From contig JBANAY010000003.1 of assembly GCA_037952775.1 (NCBI GenBank), positions 21,142,001 to 21,206,000 of the forward strand: a stretch of DNA of 64,000 bases. The letters run 5' to 3'. A program made the position numbers and the translations under genes. This document shows positions 25,290-36,099 of this stretch, in pieces (the stretch's first letter is position 1; the number at the start of each line of letters is the position of its first letter). The notes beneath the pieces were generated by a model, which was given only the letters and a program-made list of their open reading frames with translations, was not told the origin of the DNA and searched no databases. Source of the stretch: Clonostachys chloroleuca (lineage: Eukaryota > Ascomycota > Sordariomycetes > Hypocreales > Bionectriaceae).

Positions 25290-25864
25290 TTACGCTTTGG
25301 TGCCATTGTTGAAATCGCTCACCGACACCAGCTTGCCGACAACCTCGTACTTCTCGTTGAACCTGTCCTCCCAGCCCTGGAGAGCCTCCATCTCATCCGC
25401 GCCGAGCCCCTCCAGCGTGTCCAGGGGCCCGTCCAGGTCCTTGGTCAGCATGTCCTCGTCGAAGCTGCCGCAGGCAAGACCGCGGCTGGCGTCACGGCCA
25501 GCAAAGTTGGAGTACGGGCCGCCGGGGCCGTAGAAGTTGCGGCCACGAGAGACATCGAAGACGCGACCGCGGACGGCAAAGTAGATCGGCTTCCCGTCCT
25601 CTCCGTTGAAGGGGAGGAGGGTGTGAGGTGTGTAGGTCTTGAAGACGACTGCGGGAGGTGGGGGAGGCAGCTGGGCGCTGGGCGAGGGTCGCGAGAAGAT
25701 CATGTAGGCGACGTAGGCCAGCAGGCCGGTGAGGGCGATGTTCAGAGGAATGAACAGAGGGGACCTTGGTGAACGTTAGCAACGAGAGGCAGATGGATAA
25801 ATTGGTGATAGCAGAGGAGGCCATACTTCGCCGGGTCCGTAAACGTCTGGTCGGTGTTATCCAT
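25290..25864 (-). CDS. DAP1: Dap1/PGRMC-type cytochrome b5-like haem-binding protein
   Basis: Family members bind haem through a tyrosine-containing cytochrome b5-like fold in the ER membrane and support cytochrome P450 enzymes, notably CYP51 in sterol synthesis. The 170-residue product has a short N-terminus (MDNTDQTFTDPAK), one membrane span (PLFIPLNIALTGLLAYVAYMIF), a Pro-rich linker and a b5-like domain. That domain shows TLLPFNGEDGKPIYFAVRGRVFDVSRG, then FYGPGGPYSNFAGRDASRGLACGSF, with the conserved tyrosine pair of this family. The 38-nt first exon is joined across a 62-nt intron (25765-25826) within the AAG codon. The ATG at 25864 is the only start that gives the N-terminus before the membrane span. 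Gene symbol by family; orthology was not tested. Confidence 0.92.
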
Positions 25865-26710
25865 TACGAAAAGTAAACGCTCGTGCTATGCGAGAATTTC
25901 TGTTTATGCAAGGGGCGACTACGCGATCTCTTGTTCAAAGGCGAAATGACCCGAATATTCGCTTGTGGTAGTTGTTGTTGAGCGAGGTTGGCGAAAAGGC
26001 AACGTGCTTACCAGCTCATTGCAAATGGCCGGGCATAAAGCACTAAATACAAGGTATGCGGCTAAGCACAGGTGGGGGATGGGATCCGCTGCCGGGCTAG
26101 TGGTACTTGTACGACAACGCGCTGCCTAACAGGAGAGAGGTACTTGCCAGGAACCACGGAATAATTGATGGCAGATGGTAAGAATTTCCGAGGCCTACCA
26201 GAACAGGCAATTTCTTCGAAAACATATACATAATCTCTATTGATATCGGAGAAAATACTAAGGAACTTCTCACCATTTCCGCCCAGAGCTACCCACTTTG
26301 CCGACTTCAGCATCTTCTGCCGGTGATGCCTTTCCATAAGCGTCTATCGCTTTCCAATGAGCAACGGCTACATCTGTGAATTGAGAGATGACGCACCGAG
26401 GCCACTACATGACGTTCCGAGAGAATATCGAAACAACCAACACAATACCAATGAAAGAAACCATGCATACTACTATATCAAATGACTCCGTACTTAGAAT
26501 TGAAGTTGTTCCTAACTATCAAGAGATCTCAACCCCACCCTTATTTAAATAAGACTTGGCTTCAGCAATAAGCTGGGCCAGAGACATGATCAGCAAAAGT
26601 GAACCGAAGCTGAGCATTTATTACGAGGTGTGTACGCGGCCGAAATCCCGAGGCTCTACGCGCGAACAGAAGTAAAGAAAAGGACAAAAATTGAAAAAAG
26701 AAGAACAAAT
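25865..26710. other. Intergenic region
   Basis: These 846 bases lie between the Dap1-like gene and the tRNA gene. The part near 25865-25950 is upstream of the Dap1-like gene. No coding signal is seen in the rest. Confidence 0.5.
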
Positions 26711-26796
26711 GGAGAAACGGGGATTTGAACCCCGGACCTTTTGTAGTGTATGTTTTTGCATGCAAAACAAACGTGATGCCCCTACACCATTTCCCC
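26711..26796 (-). tRNA. tRNA-Ala (UGC anticodon) with a 15-nt intron
   Basis: On the minus strand the acceptor stem GGGGAAA pairs with TTTCTCC, with a G3:U70 wobble, the alanine identity element, and discriminator base A. The T arm is CGGGG-TTCAAAT-CCCCG. The anticodon stem TTTGT/ACAAA closes a loop with anticodon TGC followed by A37, then a 15-nt intron (TGCAAAAACATACAC) and T38. Without the intron the variable loop would be about 20 nt, which does not fit. The short D arm uses GTG/CAC. No CCA is encoded, as expected for a eukaryotic nuclear gene. Confidence 0.93.
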
Positions 26797-27213
26797 AATG
26801 GCACAATAGCGCAAGGCTAAATCCTACATATTAGCCTCTGGCATCGCCTAGTTGAAACCGACACTAGCAGATTCCTAAGCTTCGCACAACCAAGCTCAAC
26901 CTCATAACATGTTTAACCGTAGTAGTAGACAATTGACTTCATATTGACAAACCGGAGCGCTCTATTGACGTCTATCCCGTGATACTCCTTTTTACCCATG
27001 CATAAAGTACATAAGCCCCTTCCGCTTACGGGCCCTTTGAGAGGTGTTTCGATCATGTCGATCATGGAAAAACAAAGCTATGATCCTCGCAGATATACTG
27101 CCCCAAAAGCCCTGGTATCATCCAACAGGTATTATACAAATATTATCACAGGCTTTTATGTTTTTTTTTTCGGTCGTAGATGAGTAATTATGACATTGCA
27201 AAACGTTCAGAGA
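26797..27213. other. Intergenic region
   Basis: These 417 bases separate the tRNA 5' side from the 3' end of TIM44. A T-run lies near 27161-27170. Only short, unsupported open frames are present. Confidence 0.5.
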
Positions 27214-28881
27214 CTAGTACCAGTCTCTGCCACTCTTTTGCATTTCAATGAGACGCCATCCTCGGGTCTCTGGGTTGTTGACGTCTTCGGGCACGCGGGT
27301 AATACCAATGGCATAGGTGACAAGCTGGACCTTGTCCTCCATACCAGCAGCGAGCTCATTCGTCTTCTTGTTGCGGTATACATGCACCTCTTGCGTGCGG
27401 CAGGTGATGATGAAGACAGGAATATCGCCAGGTTCCAGGATGCGGGCACGAAGAATATCAACGTTACGGATGTCGAGAATGCGTCCGTCCGTCTTCATGC
27501 CTGCTTGTGCATATTGCTTTGTCAGAGCCTCATAAACAGAGAACTGGGCGGCAGAGAGCCACATCTTCAGGGTTGCGATATCGCCCTTGACGTAGGCGTC
27601 CAATACTTCGGGCAAGATATACTCGCGAAGTTCCTGGAGGAAGGGCTCGACATGGAAATTGGGGTCCATGGTGCGGAATTGCTTGATGACCATGGCGGTC
27701 TCGTTCTCGGCGAAAAAGCCAGCAATTCGGTCAGTGATGCTCCTGGCGGTGGAAACCAGAGGGTTCTCTGATTCCTCGTATTTATCTTTCATAGAAAAGA
27801 TGCCCTGGACGATCTTATTTTGATCGCGGAAGTCTCTCCAGGCTTCCTTCCAAGCCGCATCTTTGTGGAGTGTAATATTGGTGCCGGCCCTGTGGCTATT
27901 AGTATCAAGGTTTGCGATATAATGGAACCGGAATCGAGACTTACTCAGGGTCCTCTTGCATGACTTGGCCATCTCTGCCACGGCTCTTTTCTAACATCTC
28001 TCTCCTTTTCCTTCTCTCTTCCTTCTCAACCCAGCCACCGTAGCGCGAAGAGCTACCATCGTCGATAACGTTCTTCACGTTCTTGTAAGCCTCGGTGTCT
28101 CGGATCGGCTTGGTTGCCTGATCCAAAACATCACCTGTGGCGTTGGCAGCCTTGCGCACTCCCTTGACGACAGAGGTATCCCATGTCCAGGCAGCTCCCT
28201 TTCCAATTGCTCCAGCCGTGGTTTTAATGGCACCCGAGGCAGCAGAGGACACAGCGCCTGTGGACTTCTCATAAGCCTCACGCGCCCTGCGTACTGACTC
28301 GCTCTCGCTGAACTGGTGGGCGGCGGCACCAATCTGCTTTGTAGATTCGTTCCATTCTGTTGACTTCTGGAACTCGGCGTTCATGGTTTCGGTAAACACC
28401 TGCCATGGGGTCTTGTCACCGTGGGGGGGTGGGGGGGCAAATCATCATTCTTGGCCTTGTCGTCCTTTCCTTCTTCTTTGCCTTCACCCTCTTCGGACTT
28501 TTCGCTCTCCTCTTGCTTCTTGGCCTCCGCATCATCGGCCTTGGGCTTCTCTTCGGGGGCAGGCTCTGTTGCTTTTGGCTCAACCTTCTCCTTGTTCTCT
28601 TGGTAAAATTGGGTGGTTGCATGAAGTTGTCGGGTCATGAGCGCAGCTGAAGGGGACAGGCGAAGTTCGGACGGCAATAGCAGCGGCCGCAGGGGCGATA
28701 GCGTTGCGCCATTGGGGGCTCTGGTTTGTGTGCCGAAGGTGCTTCGGTTGGGCAATTGCGACAACTGCGAATTTAACCTTCTATAGGCCGGCGATCTTCC
28801 TGCAGCAGAGCCTTTCACGCTGAAGGATGCTCGGACAAGAGCATTATCGGCGGTACGGGCATTTCGAAGAAGGGAGTTCAT
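27214..28881 (-). CDS. TIM44: Mitochondrial import inner membrane translocase subunit Tim44, frame interrupted once
   Basis: Tim44 tethers mitochondrial Hsp70 to the TIM23 channel on the matrix side and is essential in yeast. The N-terminus (MNSLLRNARTADNALVRASF) is Arg/Ser-rich and lacks acids early, like a matrix-targeting peptide. It is followed by a charged Lys/Glu region, the WQVFTETMNAEFQKSTEW block and the Ala-rich helices. The C-terminal domain (FRTMDPNFHVEPFLQELREY) is the membrane-binding Tim44 fold, ending at GRDWY. One intron at 27890-27944 has a TACTAAT branch. The frame breaks at two adjacent C7 runs (minus strand, 28422-28437); one extra C would give 537 residues. The break is probably a sequence error because the gene is essential in related organisms. 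It shares a 288-bp intergenic region with divergent uS11m. Confidence 0.93.
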
Positions 28882-29169
28882 TGTGGAAAAGGGGAGATGC
28901 CTTCCGAAGGCTGGTGGGCGTGGGGTAGACGAGGCGGATGTTGTAAGTCGAGAAGCACCAAGTCACTCAAACTGGCAATTCAAATTTTTGGGGTTGCTCC
29001 CGATCAGATCTATCGGCTTCCATGGGGAAAGGGAAGGCGGAGAGGCGGCAGAACCTCGGCCGAGTTCGGTCCCAGGTACTAGGTATCTTTCCACCTCCAC
29101 CAAGGAAAAAGTGCAATTGCAATTGGGCAACATCAGCTCGAGAAATTCACAGTTGCACCCTCCACGACG
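28882..29169. promoter_or_regulatory. Divergent promoter of TIM44 and the uS11m gene
   Basis: These 288 bases separate the two ATGs on opposite strands, so both core promoters must lie within them or overlap the genes. No TATA box is evident. A CAATTGCAATTG-type repeat (near 29113-29126) lies between the genes. Co-regulation is inference. Confidence 0.6.
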
Positions 29170-29868
29170 ATGAGCCGGACATTTTTGAGTCGCTTTGCGA
29201 CGTCGGGTCTCCTCCGAGGGGCATGTCCCTCCGCGCAACGTAGCCCTCTTCAGGGCATCCGGGTATTCACGCAAACCGCCCGGCGACAGGAAGACGATGC
29301 CCCAAAGACCGACAAGCCCACATCAAGGCGCCTGCTTCGGGACCTCTACGGAAATCCAGAAGCACCGAATGCAGTACCAACCGAGATCAATTCCATGGCA
29401 GCTCTATCACAAAGTGCCGTCTTCAAGTCAATGAGCTCGTCCCACATCGATACAAGTGCTCTTTACGGTAACCCCAGTGTACCCAAGACCAAGGACGTCG
29501 AGCCTTACCATTTCCACATCTACGCGACCAAGCACAATACACATATTACCTGCACGAGGCCCAACAGAGAACCAATCATCTCTCTCTCCGCCGGCAACTT
29601 AGGCTACCGAAAGTCTCGACGCGGAGGCTTCGATCCCGCCTACTCTCTCACGAAATATGTCATCGAGCGACTGATACACGACGGCTGGCCAATGAAGATC
29701 AAGAGGCTCGAGGTTGTTCTCCGAGGATTTGGACAGGGCCGTGAGGCTGCCATCAAAGTTCTGATGAGCCCTGAAGGCAGGATTCTACGGGAAAAGATCG
29801 TCCGGGTCGCCGATTCGACCAGGATCAAGTTCGGAGGCACAAGGAGTAAGAGACCAAGACGTTTGTAA
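29170..29868 (+). CDS. Mitochondrial small-subunit ribosomal protein uS11m
   Basis: This is a predicted component of the mitochondrial ribosome small subunit platform (uS11 family; called Mrps18 in yeast). The 232-residue product has an Arg-rich presequence-like N-terminus (MSRTFLSRFATSGLLRGACP) and a variable linker. The S11 domain covers about residues 110-232: HIYATKHNTHITCT, SAGNLGYRKSRRGGFDPAYS, RLEVVLRGFGQGREAA and the basic tail GGTRSKRPRRL, which contacts rRNA in this family. No intron is needed. It is transcribed divergently from TIM44, suggesting a shared promoter for two mitochondrial biogenesis genes. Confidence 0.94.
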   Translation: MSRTFLSRFATSGLLRGACPSAQRSPLQGIRVFTQTARRQEDDAPKTDKPTSRRLLRDLYGNPEAPNAVPTEINSMAALSQSAVFKSMSSSHIDTSALYGNPSVPKTKDVEPYHFHIYATKHNTHITCTRPNREPIISLSAGNLGYRKSRRGGFDPAYSLTKYVIERLIHDGWPMKIKRLEVVLRGFGQGREAAIKVLMSPEGRILREKIVRVADSTRIKFGGTRSKRPRRL

Positions 29869-30154
29869 TGAAACGTTTGCTGTAATAAGATTTGTACAAT
29901 TTATACCATATACATAAACCATGTGGAAAGTGGAAAAACCACTGTTGCTTTATTTCAATGTCCAAGAAAATATCAAGACGGCCCATGTGATCTAATATTG
30001 AACCAAGGCCAAAAACGCCTGCCAACGCCAAACAAACACACCCAAATTCTCAGTCCTGTGATGGGTGGAGGAAATAGAGAGGAAAATGGAAAGGGAGCAA
30101 AGGGTGACCCATAAGCCAATTGAAAGGCCTGCGCTCACCCTTCATCGTCGGTTA

Positions 30155-30935
30155 TCACAGAGAGGTCTGGCTTACGCTATACTGTCTCTTACCCTTGCTT
30201 CCACTACCATGACTGTCGCCAGCCCATTCTTCATTGCTGCGTGATCCAGTACCCAGAATATGTGGAGCGTCTTGTGATCTCCCAAGCATACGCGCGCGCT
30301 CATCAACAGGCTCCTCTCCCAGAAGAGCGCCCTCAGCGGTGTCATAGTCGGGCGGTTCGATCCATTCTTGCGGCACGACGCACGGAAATGCAACACCAAT
30401 GGCTGCTGCACGGTTCAGCCATGCAGGTCCAGGTGTTCCTGTGAGCTTCTGGCACAGGTATGATGTAAAGTGGTTGCAGTTCCGCGTGAGAAGGTTGTAT
30501 GCCGTTCCTTGAAACTCTTCCGATGCTTCTCGAATCACGTTTTCGATCTCTTCGTCGCTTGCTAGGGTAAATCCGTGAAGAATTTCACATCTGAAGGTGC
30601 CTCCCGGAGGCTCGGTCTTGGGTCTGGTCCAATAAACGCCGGTCAAATTCTTATGGTCATGCCCGCCATAGGCATACTCTTTCCCATTGATGACGACGGC
30701 AGAATGGAGGAGGCCGGCTCCGACGGTCCATAGGATAGAAGAAAGTCGTCCAGGCTGCAGGCACCTAGTTAGCACGGGGGTTTCGTGGAGAAGGTAGCAG
30801 CTTCAGAAGGCCAAAAGGTTGGCCAAAACCTACCGGCAGCAGATCGTAGACATTGATGAGGATTTCTGTCTTCTGCATAGATAACGTACTGCGATGCCGC
30901 CGGCTGCCGCCCGCGCTGGATCGCGGAGGGGTCAT
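30155..30935 (-). CDS. PPPDE/DeSI-type thiol isopeptidase (DUF862)
   Basis: PPPDE-fold proteins are papain-like cysteine peptidases that remove SUMO or ubiquitin from conjugates. The catalytic pair is visible: His in GAGLLHSAVVINGKEYAYGG and Cys in LLTRNCNHFTSYLCQKLTG. The domain spans about residues 20-160 and starts with EILINVYDLLP. One intron (30755-30833) joins DLLP to PGRLSSILW in phase 0. The product is 233 residues from the ATG at 30935; an internal ATG at 30878 (MQKTEILINVYDLLP) is also possible and would drop a Ser/Arg-rich leader. The C-terminal 70 residues are disordered and Ser/Gly-rich. Substrate preference (SUMO or ubiquitin) cannot be told. Confidence 0.92.
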
Positions 30936-32144
30936 TGTTGCTAGAAAGGGCAGTTGGGCAAGAGATTCGGAACAGTGTCTCAGTGTAGACCTCGCAGGTA
31001 AATGCAACCAACTAAAGGCGGGTATGGCGGGCGATATATCAGATAGAGAAGGGTTGGGTACGGAAACGGAGTGCTGCAGATGGACAACGCCGGTTCCGAA
31101 CTGTGCTAGTGGGCGACCATCAGTCCTAGACGGGAATATCCAGTCAATACCCAAGTGTTGTCAACAAATTACGGCGTAGGATCGCTTGTCTGTCTGCCTG
31201 TTGGGGGAAGGCGCTCGTCGCAAATGCCGTCCCTTGCCACACTGCATGCCTCACCGATTGGATCTGGTTCAAGCGCAACCTGACTGGGGGTGCGTGGTGC
31301 CTGACGTAGGGAAATACTTTATCCGGCATAGCGCCAATCTCGACCCAGGTGTTCCACTGTTAGTGCTTGTTCCGGACATCACACCATGAAACAGAATGAA
31401 ATATCCATGTATAAATATAGGTCTTCAATGCCTTTACTAGACGACTCATGAGCTAGTCTTAACGCTCAACGCTATGCGGGTAGATGGATACCAGGGTAGT
31501 GAGACTCTGACATTCATCATGCATAGGAACCATAAAACTACAGAGCCTGGCCCAGGACCAGGATCTTGGTTCACATGACCACCGAAACTCCCGAAACTCT
31601 ACTTAAGTCGATTTTCTAATAAATAGTCCCGTCTTACACAGGTCGGAACGCAGAGAACGGACTTTGTTTCTCGAATAACAATACCATCAATGCTTCTCTA
31701 GGTCTTTCGTCTCAATGTACGAGGATGAATGTCTTGGGATCACGTGCGCGAACACGGACATCGGCGTATCTATACATCCGCGGCCAGATTCCACCACCCC
31801 GCCGTAAGCGCGATTAGGCTAAGGCAAAACACAACCAACTTTTCACCTAATTTCCCCCCATCATCGTTCTCTTTCTACCAAGAACTTCATCCTGAGAATA
31901 TTTCGAGGAGCTTGCAAAGTATCACGCGTGCTGTGATCGCGGCTGGAAACAGCCGAAACGGGTCATCATTCCCTCCCTTCTTCTTTCCCCAAGCTCCTTC
32001 GCTTCTCTACGTCGCACCTTTTCCCTTTGCGCAGCCCGGCCTGCAGCACTTGGACACCTAGCTCCAACCTCTCCCCTCACCCACCTACGTAATCCCGTCT
32101 TCACAGTACGCTTTTACGCCAAGCCAAAGGCGAGAACAAGAGGC
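30936..32144. other. Divergent intergenic region
   Basis: These 1.2 kb lie between the PPPDE gene and the OLA1 gene, which are transcribed away from each other. Open frames at 31186-31389 and 31729-32061 lack any motif. The 250 bases before 32145 are CT-rich and probably hold the OLA1 promoter and leader. Confidence 0.5.
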
Positions 32145-33669
32145 ATGCCTCCCAAGAAGGCCGTCGTTGAGGAGAAGATCCCTCTGGGTCGTCCCGGAAA
32201 CAACCTCAAGAGTGGAATTGTATGGCCAGACCTACCTCTCCAAGCTCTATACAGCTGCTAATCAGCTATCTCAGGTCGGCCTCGCCAACGTCGGCAAGTC
32301 TACTCTTTTCCAGGCCATCACCAAGTGCGACCTAGGCAACCCAGCTGTATGAAGCCCCTCGTCGCTCGCGCCGTCCTGCAATTGGGGTGCTGACAGCCAA
32401 AAAGAACTTTCCATATGCTACCATTGACCCTGAGGAAGCTCGAGTCATTGTACCTGATGAGCGCTACGATTGGCTTGTTGAGAAGTACAACCCGAAGTCT
32501 CGGGTCCCAGCTAACCTAACCGTCTATGATATCGCTGGTCTGACCCGTGGGTCATCCACTGGTGCCGGTCTTGGCAATGCTTTCTTGTCACACATCCGTG
32601 CTGTGGATGCCATCTTCCAAGTTGTTCGATGCTTCGACGACGCTGAGATTATTCACATTGAGGGTGACGTGAACCCTACGCGAGATCTCGATATCATTAG
32701 CGAGGAGCTGCGACTCAAGGATATTGAATTCGTTGAGAAGGCCCTCGAAAACCAGAAGAAGAAGACACGCATGGGTGGCCAGAGTCTTGAACTCAAGAAG
32801 GCTCGCCTGGAACAAGAGATGATCGAGAAGATTCTTGCCTGGCTCCAGGATGGCAAGGATATCCGCAAAGGAAACTGGACTCCTAAGGAGGTAAGAACAA
32901 ATTCTTTATTTACTTCCACACCTCTCACATCATACGCAATGTGATGATAAAAGGCCCAATGGCCTGATCTATAAACCCAGCTCTTCGACGTGCCTCAATC
33001 ATTAACGCTAGAGCGCACCATGAGATAAATGTTTATTCTGACCCTGCAATACACTTCTTCCCTTTCACTCATTTCTCGATCAATCACGTTCGAGTTGGCG
33101 CTAACAAAGCCAAACAGGTCGAGGTCATCAACCCTCTCTTCCTCCTCACAGCCAAGCCCGTGGTGTTCCTGGTCAACCTGTCAGAGAAGGACTTCATCCG
33201 CAAGAAGAACAAGCATCTTCCCAAGATTGCCGAGTGGGTCAAGGAGCACGCCACTGGCGACCCTATCATCCCCATCTCCGTCTCTTTCGAGGAGAGATTG
33301 ACACGTTATGAGACGGAGGCCGAAGCCCTGGAGGAGCAAAAGGCCGTGGGCGCCCAGTCCGCTCTCCCCAAGGTCATTCACCAGATGCGCAAGGCGCTTC
33401 AGCTGGCCAGTTTCTTCACCACTGGTACTGACGAGGTTCGCCAATGGACCATCCGTACCAACACCAAGGCACCACAGGCAGCCGGTGTGATCCACGGCGA
33501 CTTCGAGAAGACGTTTATTCAGGCCGTTGTGTACAACTTCAACACACTCAAGGAACTGGGTGATGAGGCCGAGGTTAAGGCAAAGGGCAAGATCATGACT
33601 AAGGGCAAGGATTACGTCGTTGAGGATGGAGATATTCTACTGATCAAGGCTGGTGCTGCCAAGGGTTAA
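32145..33669 (+). CDS. OLA1: Obg-like ATPase 1 (YchF/OLA1 family)
   Basis: This is a cytosolic P-loop NTPase that prefers ATP over GTP and associates with ribosomes and the proteasome in other organisms. The predicted protein has 394 residues, matching the family. The P-loop is GLANVGKS at 27-34, with the LSEKD (NxxE-type) specificity motif in place of NKxD, switch DIAGL, a coiled-coil insertion (KALENQKKKTRM...) and a C-terminal TGS domain (ASFFTTGTDEVRQWTI... DGDILLIKAG). Introns are 32220-32274, 32347-32404 and 32891-33117; all are phase 0. The third, at 227 nt, is the longest coding-region intron in the window. Start chosen because MPPKKAVVEEKIPLGRPGNN is the usual fungal N-terminus. Confidence 0.96.
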
Positions 33670-34289
33670 GCAAGATCATTTTCACCCGCAAATGTCACAT
33701 TTAAAAGTAGATGGAACTTTCAAAAACAGTAAAATACGAGGAATTAATGACCACCCACAGTGGAAGCAATAGTGACATGATGTTTTATGTGTTCAAAACT
33801 TATCCTCGACCACTTGTTCTTGTTACTCTCTTGGCTATACTCGATTTATGAATCAACACCACCTGCGCGTGCTACGTTCCAAACCCCAATTGTAGTAGCA
33901 TTGTTAAAAGCACACCACCATCAACTCCTTTGGTTGGATTTTTTTTTTTTTTCAACAGTTCACACTTCTGTCACATGCGAATATTGCAAAGGTCTTTTAT
34001 TCAATGTCTTGAATTCATTCATTCATTTCATTATCGCTACATGAGCACAAAAATCATAATAAGGCTTTTTCTCTTCAGACAGGTGAGCTGGTCTAGAATG
34101 ACTCGATTCCTCACCCCGTCGTATCTCATATCCCATCGGCATCAAGAAGATCTAACTCGGATCGTTCATTACCCCATCACAAAATAAAAATAAAAAATAA
34201 GAAAATAGGTAAGTAAGAATCGAGGACGGTCCTGCCGCCTTCTCGTACAAATGAAATATAAAAAACACACTCCTCCTTTGGATTTTGGT
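33670..34289. other. Convergent intergenic region
   Basis: These 620 bases lie between the 3' ends of OLA1 and the next, opposite gene. A T14-15 run is near 33940-33954 and an A/T-rich tract near 34185-34210. No gene is seen. Confidence 0.5.
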
Positions 34290-36099
34290 TTAGATGCCGC
34301 CGTAGCGCACACCACGCTTGCCCAGCTCCTTCCTGCCGACGGCGTCCTCGGGCCAGATCCAGCCTCTGCTGCGCTTGGCCTCGCGCTTCTCGGCCAGCTG
34401 TGGCGCGGGGATCCAGCTGTCACGGGCCTTGGCCTTGCGCCGTGTGCCCTCGGCGGGCGCGCCGACCTCTGACTTCCAGGGCGCGTGGCCGGGGACCGGG
34501 TGGTCGCCGGCCATCTGCAGAGGCCCCAGAGCGCGAGGCAGGCGGTCAGCTGGGACTGTTGCTCCTCGCCGCCGCTGCCGGTGGCGGCGAGCTGGACGCT
34601 GGTGACCTCGAGCTCGCCGAAGAAAGGGGTGGACTCGGTGCCGTTGCGGACGAGGACGAGCTCGATCTCGGTGAGGATGAAGCCGTAGCGGCAGCCGTGC
34701 TCGCGCATGGCGTGGTGGATGGCGGCGAGGCCGCGGAGGTACTCGACGCGCTTGATGTTGCCCTCGGCGCGCATTCCGGTGTTGAAGCGGTCAAAGGTGC
34801 GGACGAGGCCGACGACGCGGGCGGAGGGCTTGCCGCCGAACATGGCGGCGGCGGCGGCGGCCTCGCCGGAGACGTTGGCGGTGAAGAGGAGGTCGTTGAC
34901 GGCGCTGGGGCCCTTGGTGGCGGCGGGGACGGAGAGCTGGAGGGGGCGCTCGGAGCAGAGGGCGAGAGCAGAGTTGAGCTTGGGGAGGTAGTAGGAGGCG
35001 TAGATGCTGTGGAGAGCGGCCTCGGTCTCTGGGTGGCGGCTGGACATGGTAGGCTGGGGGAGGACAGGAGCCGGAATGGGGGTGTTGAGCAGCGAGGCGC
35101 CAGGGAGAGTGAGGACAGAAGCCAGGTTGAAGGAGGACCAGGTGCGGATGTTGCGAATGTCCCACCAGAAGTGCTTGATGTTGGGGTCACGGTGGGGGAA
35201 GGAGACGGTTCGGACCAAGGAGGCGGCCGAGTTGGCACCGGTGAGGAAGGACATGAGAGTGGTGGTGGGGGTTGGCTCCGGGGTAACGTTGACGGAGGCG
35301 GCCATGGTCAGAGGGGAGGGCGCACGGGGCGTGTAAGTAGCAGATGGGAAAGTGAAGTCGGTCTGCTGCATGACAGGCACAGTACGGTAGGATGGGTAGG
35401 CGTACTTGTCAGTGGTGATGGCCTCGACGCTGCTGCATCGGCGGGTGTGAGCCTTGGAAGGATCATGCGAGTGGGCAAAGTTGGCGGGAGAGCAGAGCAG
35501 CTGGTTGCTGAAGCCATCCTCACGAGGAGGAGTGGGAAAGCTGAAGTGAGGCATGACCATGGCGTTGAGGGTCTCCGGGTTGGTGTAGCTACGAGCATGG
35601 CGGAAGGCCTTGGACCGGCGAGCAACAGGGGCAGGTGGGGGGGTAGACATCATGCCAGCAGTGACGGGAGGGAAGCCATCAAGATCCTGATCCTGAGATC
35701 GAATCTTGGGAAGCAAGAGGGGACCATGGTTCCGGACAGGAGAGCCAGCTCTTGGCGGAGTGGTCAGGCCGGGGCAGACCGACTCGGGGGGAGAGTCGAC
35801 AGCCGAGCCAACAGAGTAGATGGAGGCTCGCGAGGACGAGCGAGTGTGGCTGGGAGCGTACTGCCTGGGAGCAGCATACTGGTGAAACTCTTGAGGGACC
35901 TGGTACTTGAGCATGGAAGCATCAAAGGAAAAGTCCAGGTTGTGCATGGGGGGCGAAGGGGTGCAGTGTTGCATCACCGGCGCATAGGAGAAGCTGGTGG
36001 TGAACTCGTCAAACGAGATGTCGGCTTCCAGACTACAGGGCAGGGCGGTCAGCGTGAGTATATTTTGTTTCTATGAATACGGGGAACTCACGAAGACAT
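34290..36099 (-). CDS. Conserved fungal protein of unknown function, frame interrupted once
   Basis: I recognise this as a conserved filamentous-fungal family, sometimes labelled sialidase, but I see no sialidase Asp-boxes and assign no function. The N-terminal 240 residues are Ser/Pro-rich and disordered. The conserved part begins near FPHRDPNIKHFWWDIRNIRTW, then ASYYLPKLNSALALC, RVVGLVRTFDRFNTGMR and EHGCRYGFILTEIELVLVRNG, ending in RDSWIPAPQLAEKREAKRSRGWIWPED. A 59-nt intron (36033-36091) follows an 8-nt first coding exon (ATG at 36099). The end of the protein lies in a second frame; one extra G in the G4 run of CTCTGGGGCCTC (about 34523-34528) joins TACLALWG to MAGDHPVPGH and gives 583 residues. 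A splice explanation is possible but would remove the conserved TACLALW block. Confidence 0.72.

Noticed and set aside
34400..36076. 558-codon open frame on the plus strand over the conserved fungal gene
   Set aside because: Gly/Ala/Glu-rich shadow of the minus-strand gene; no motif and no splice context.
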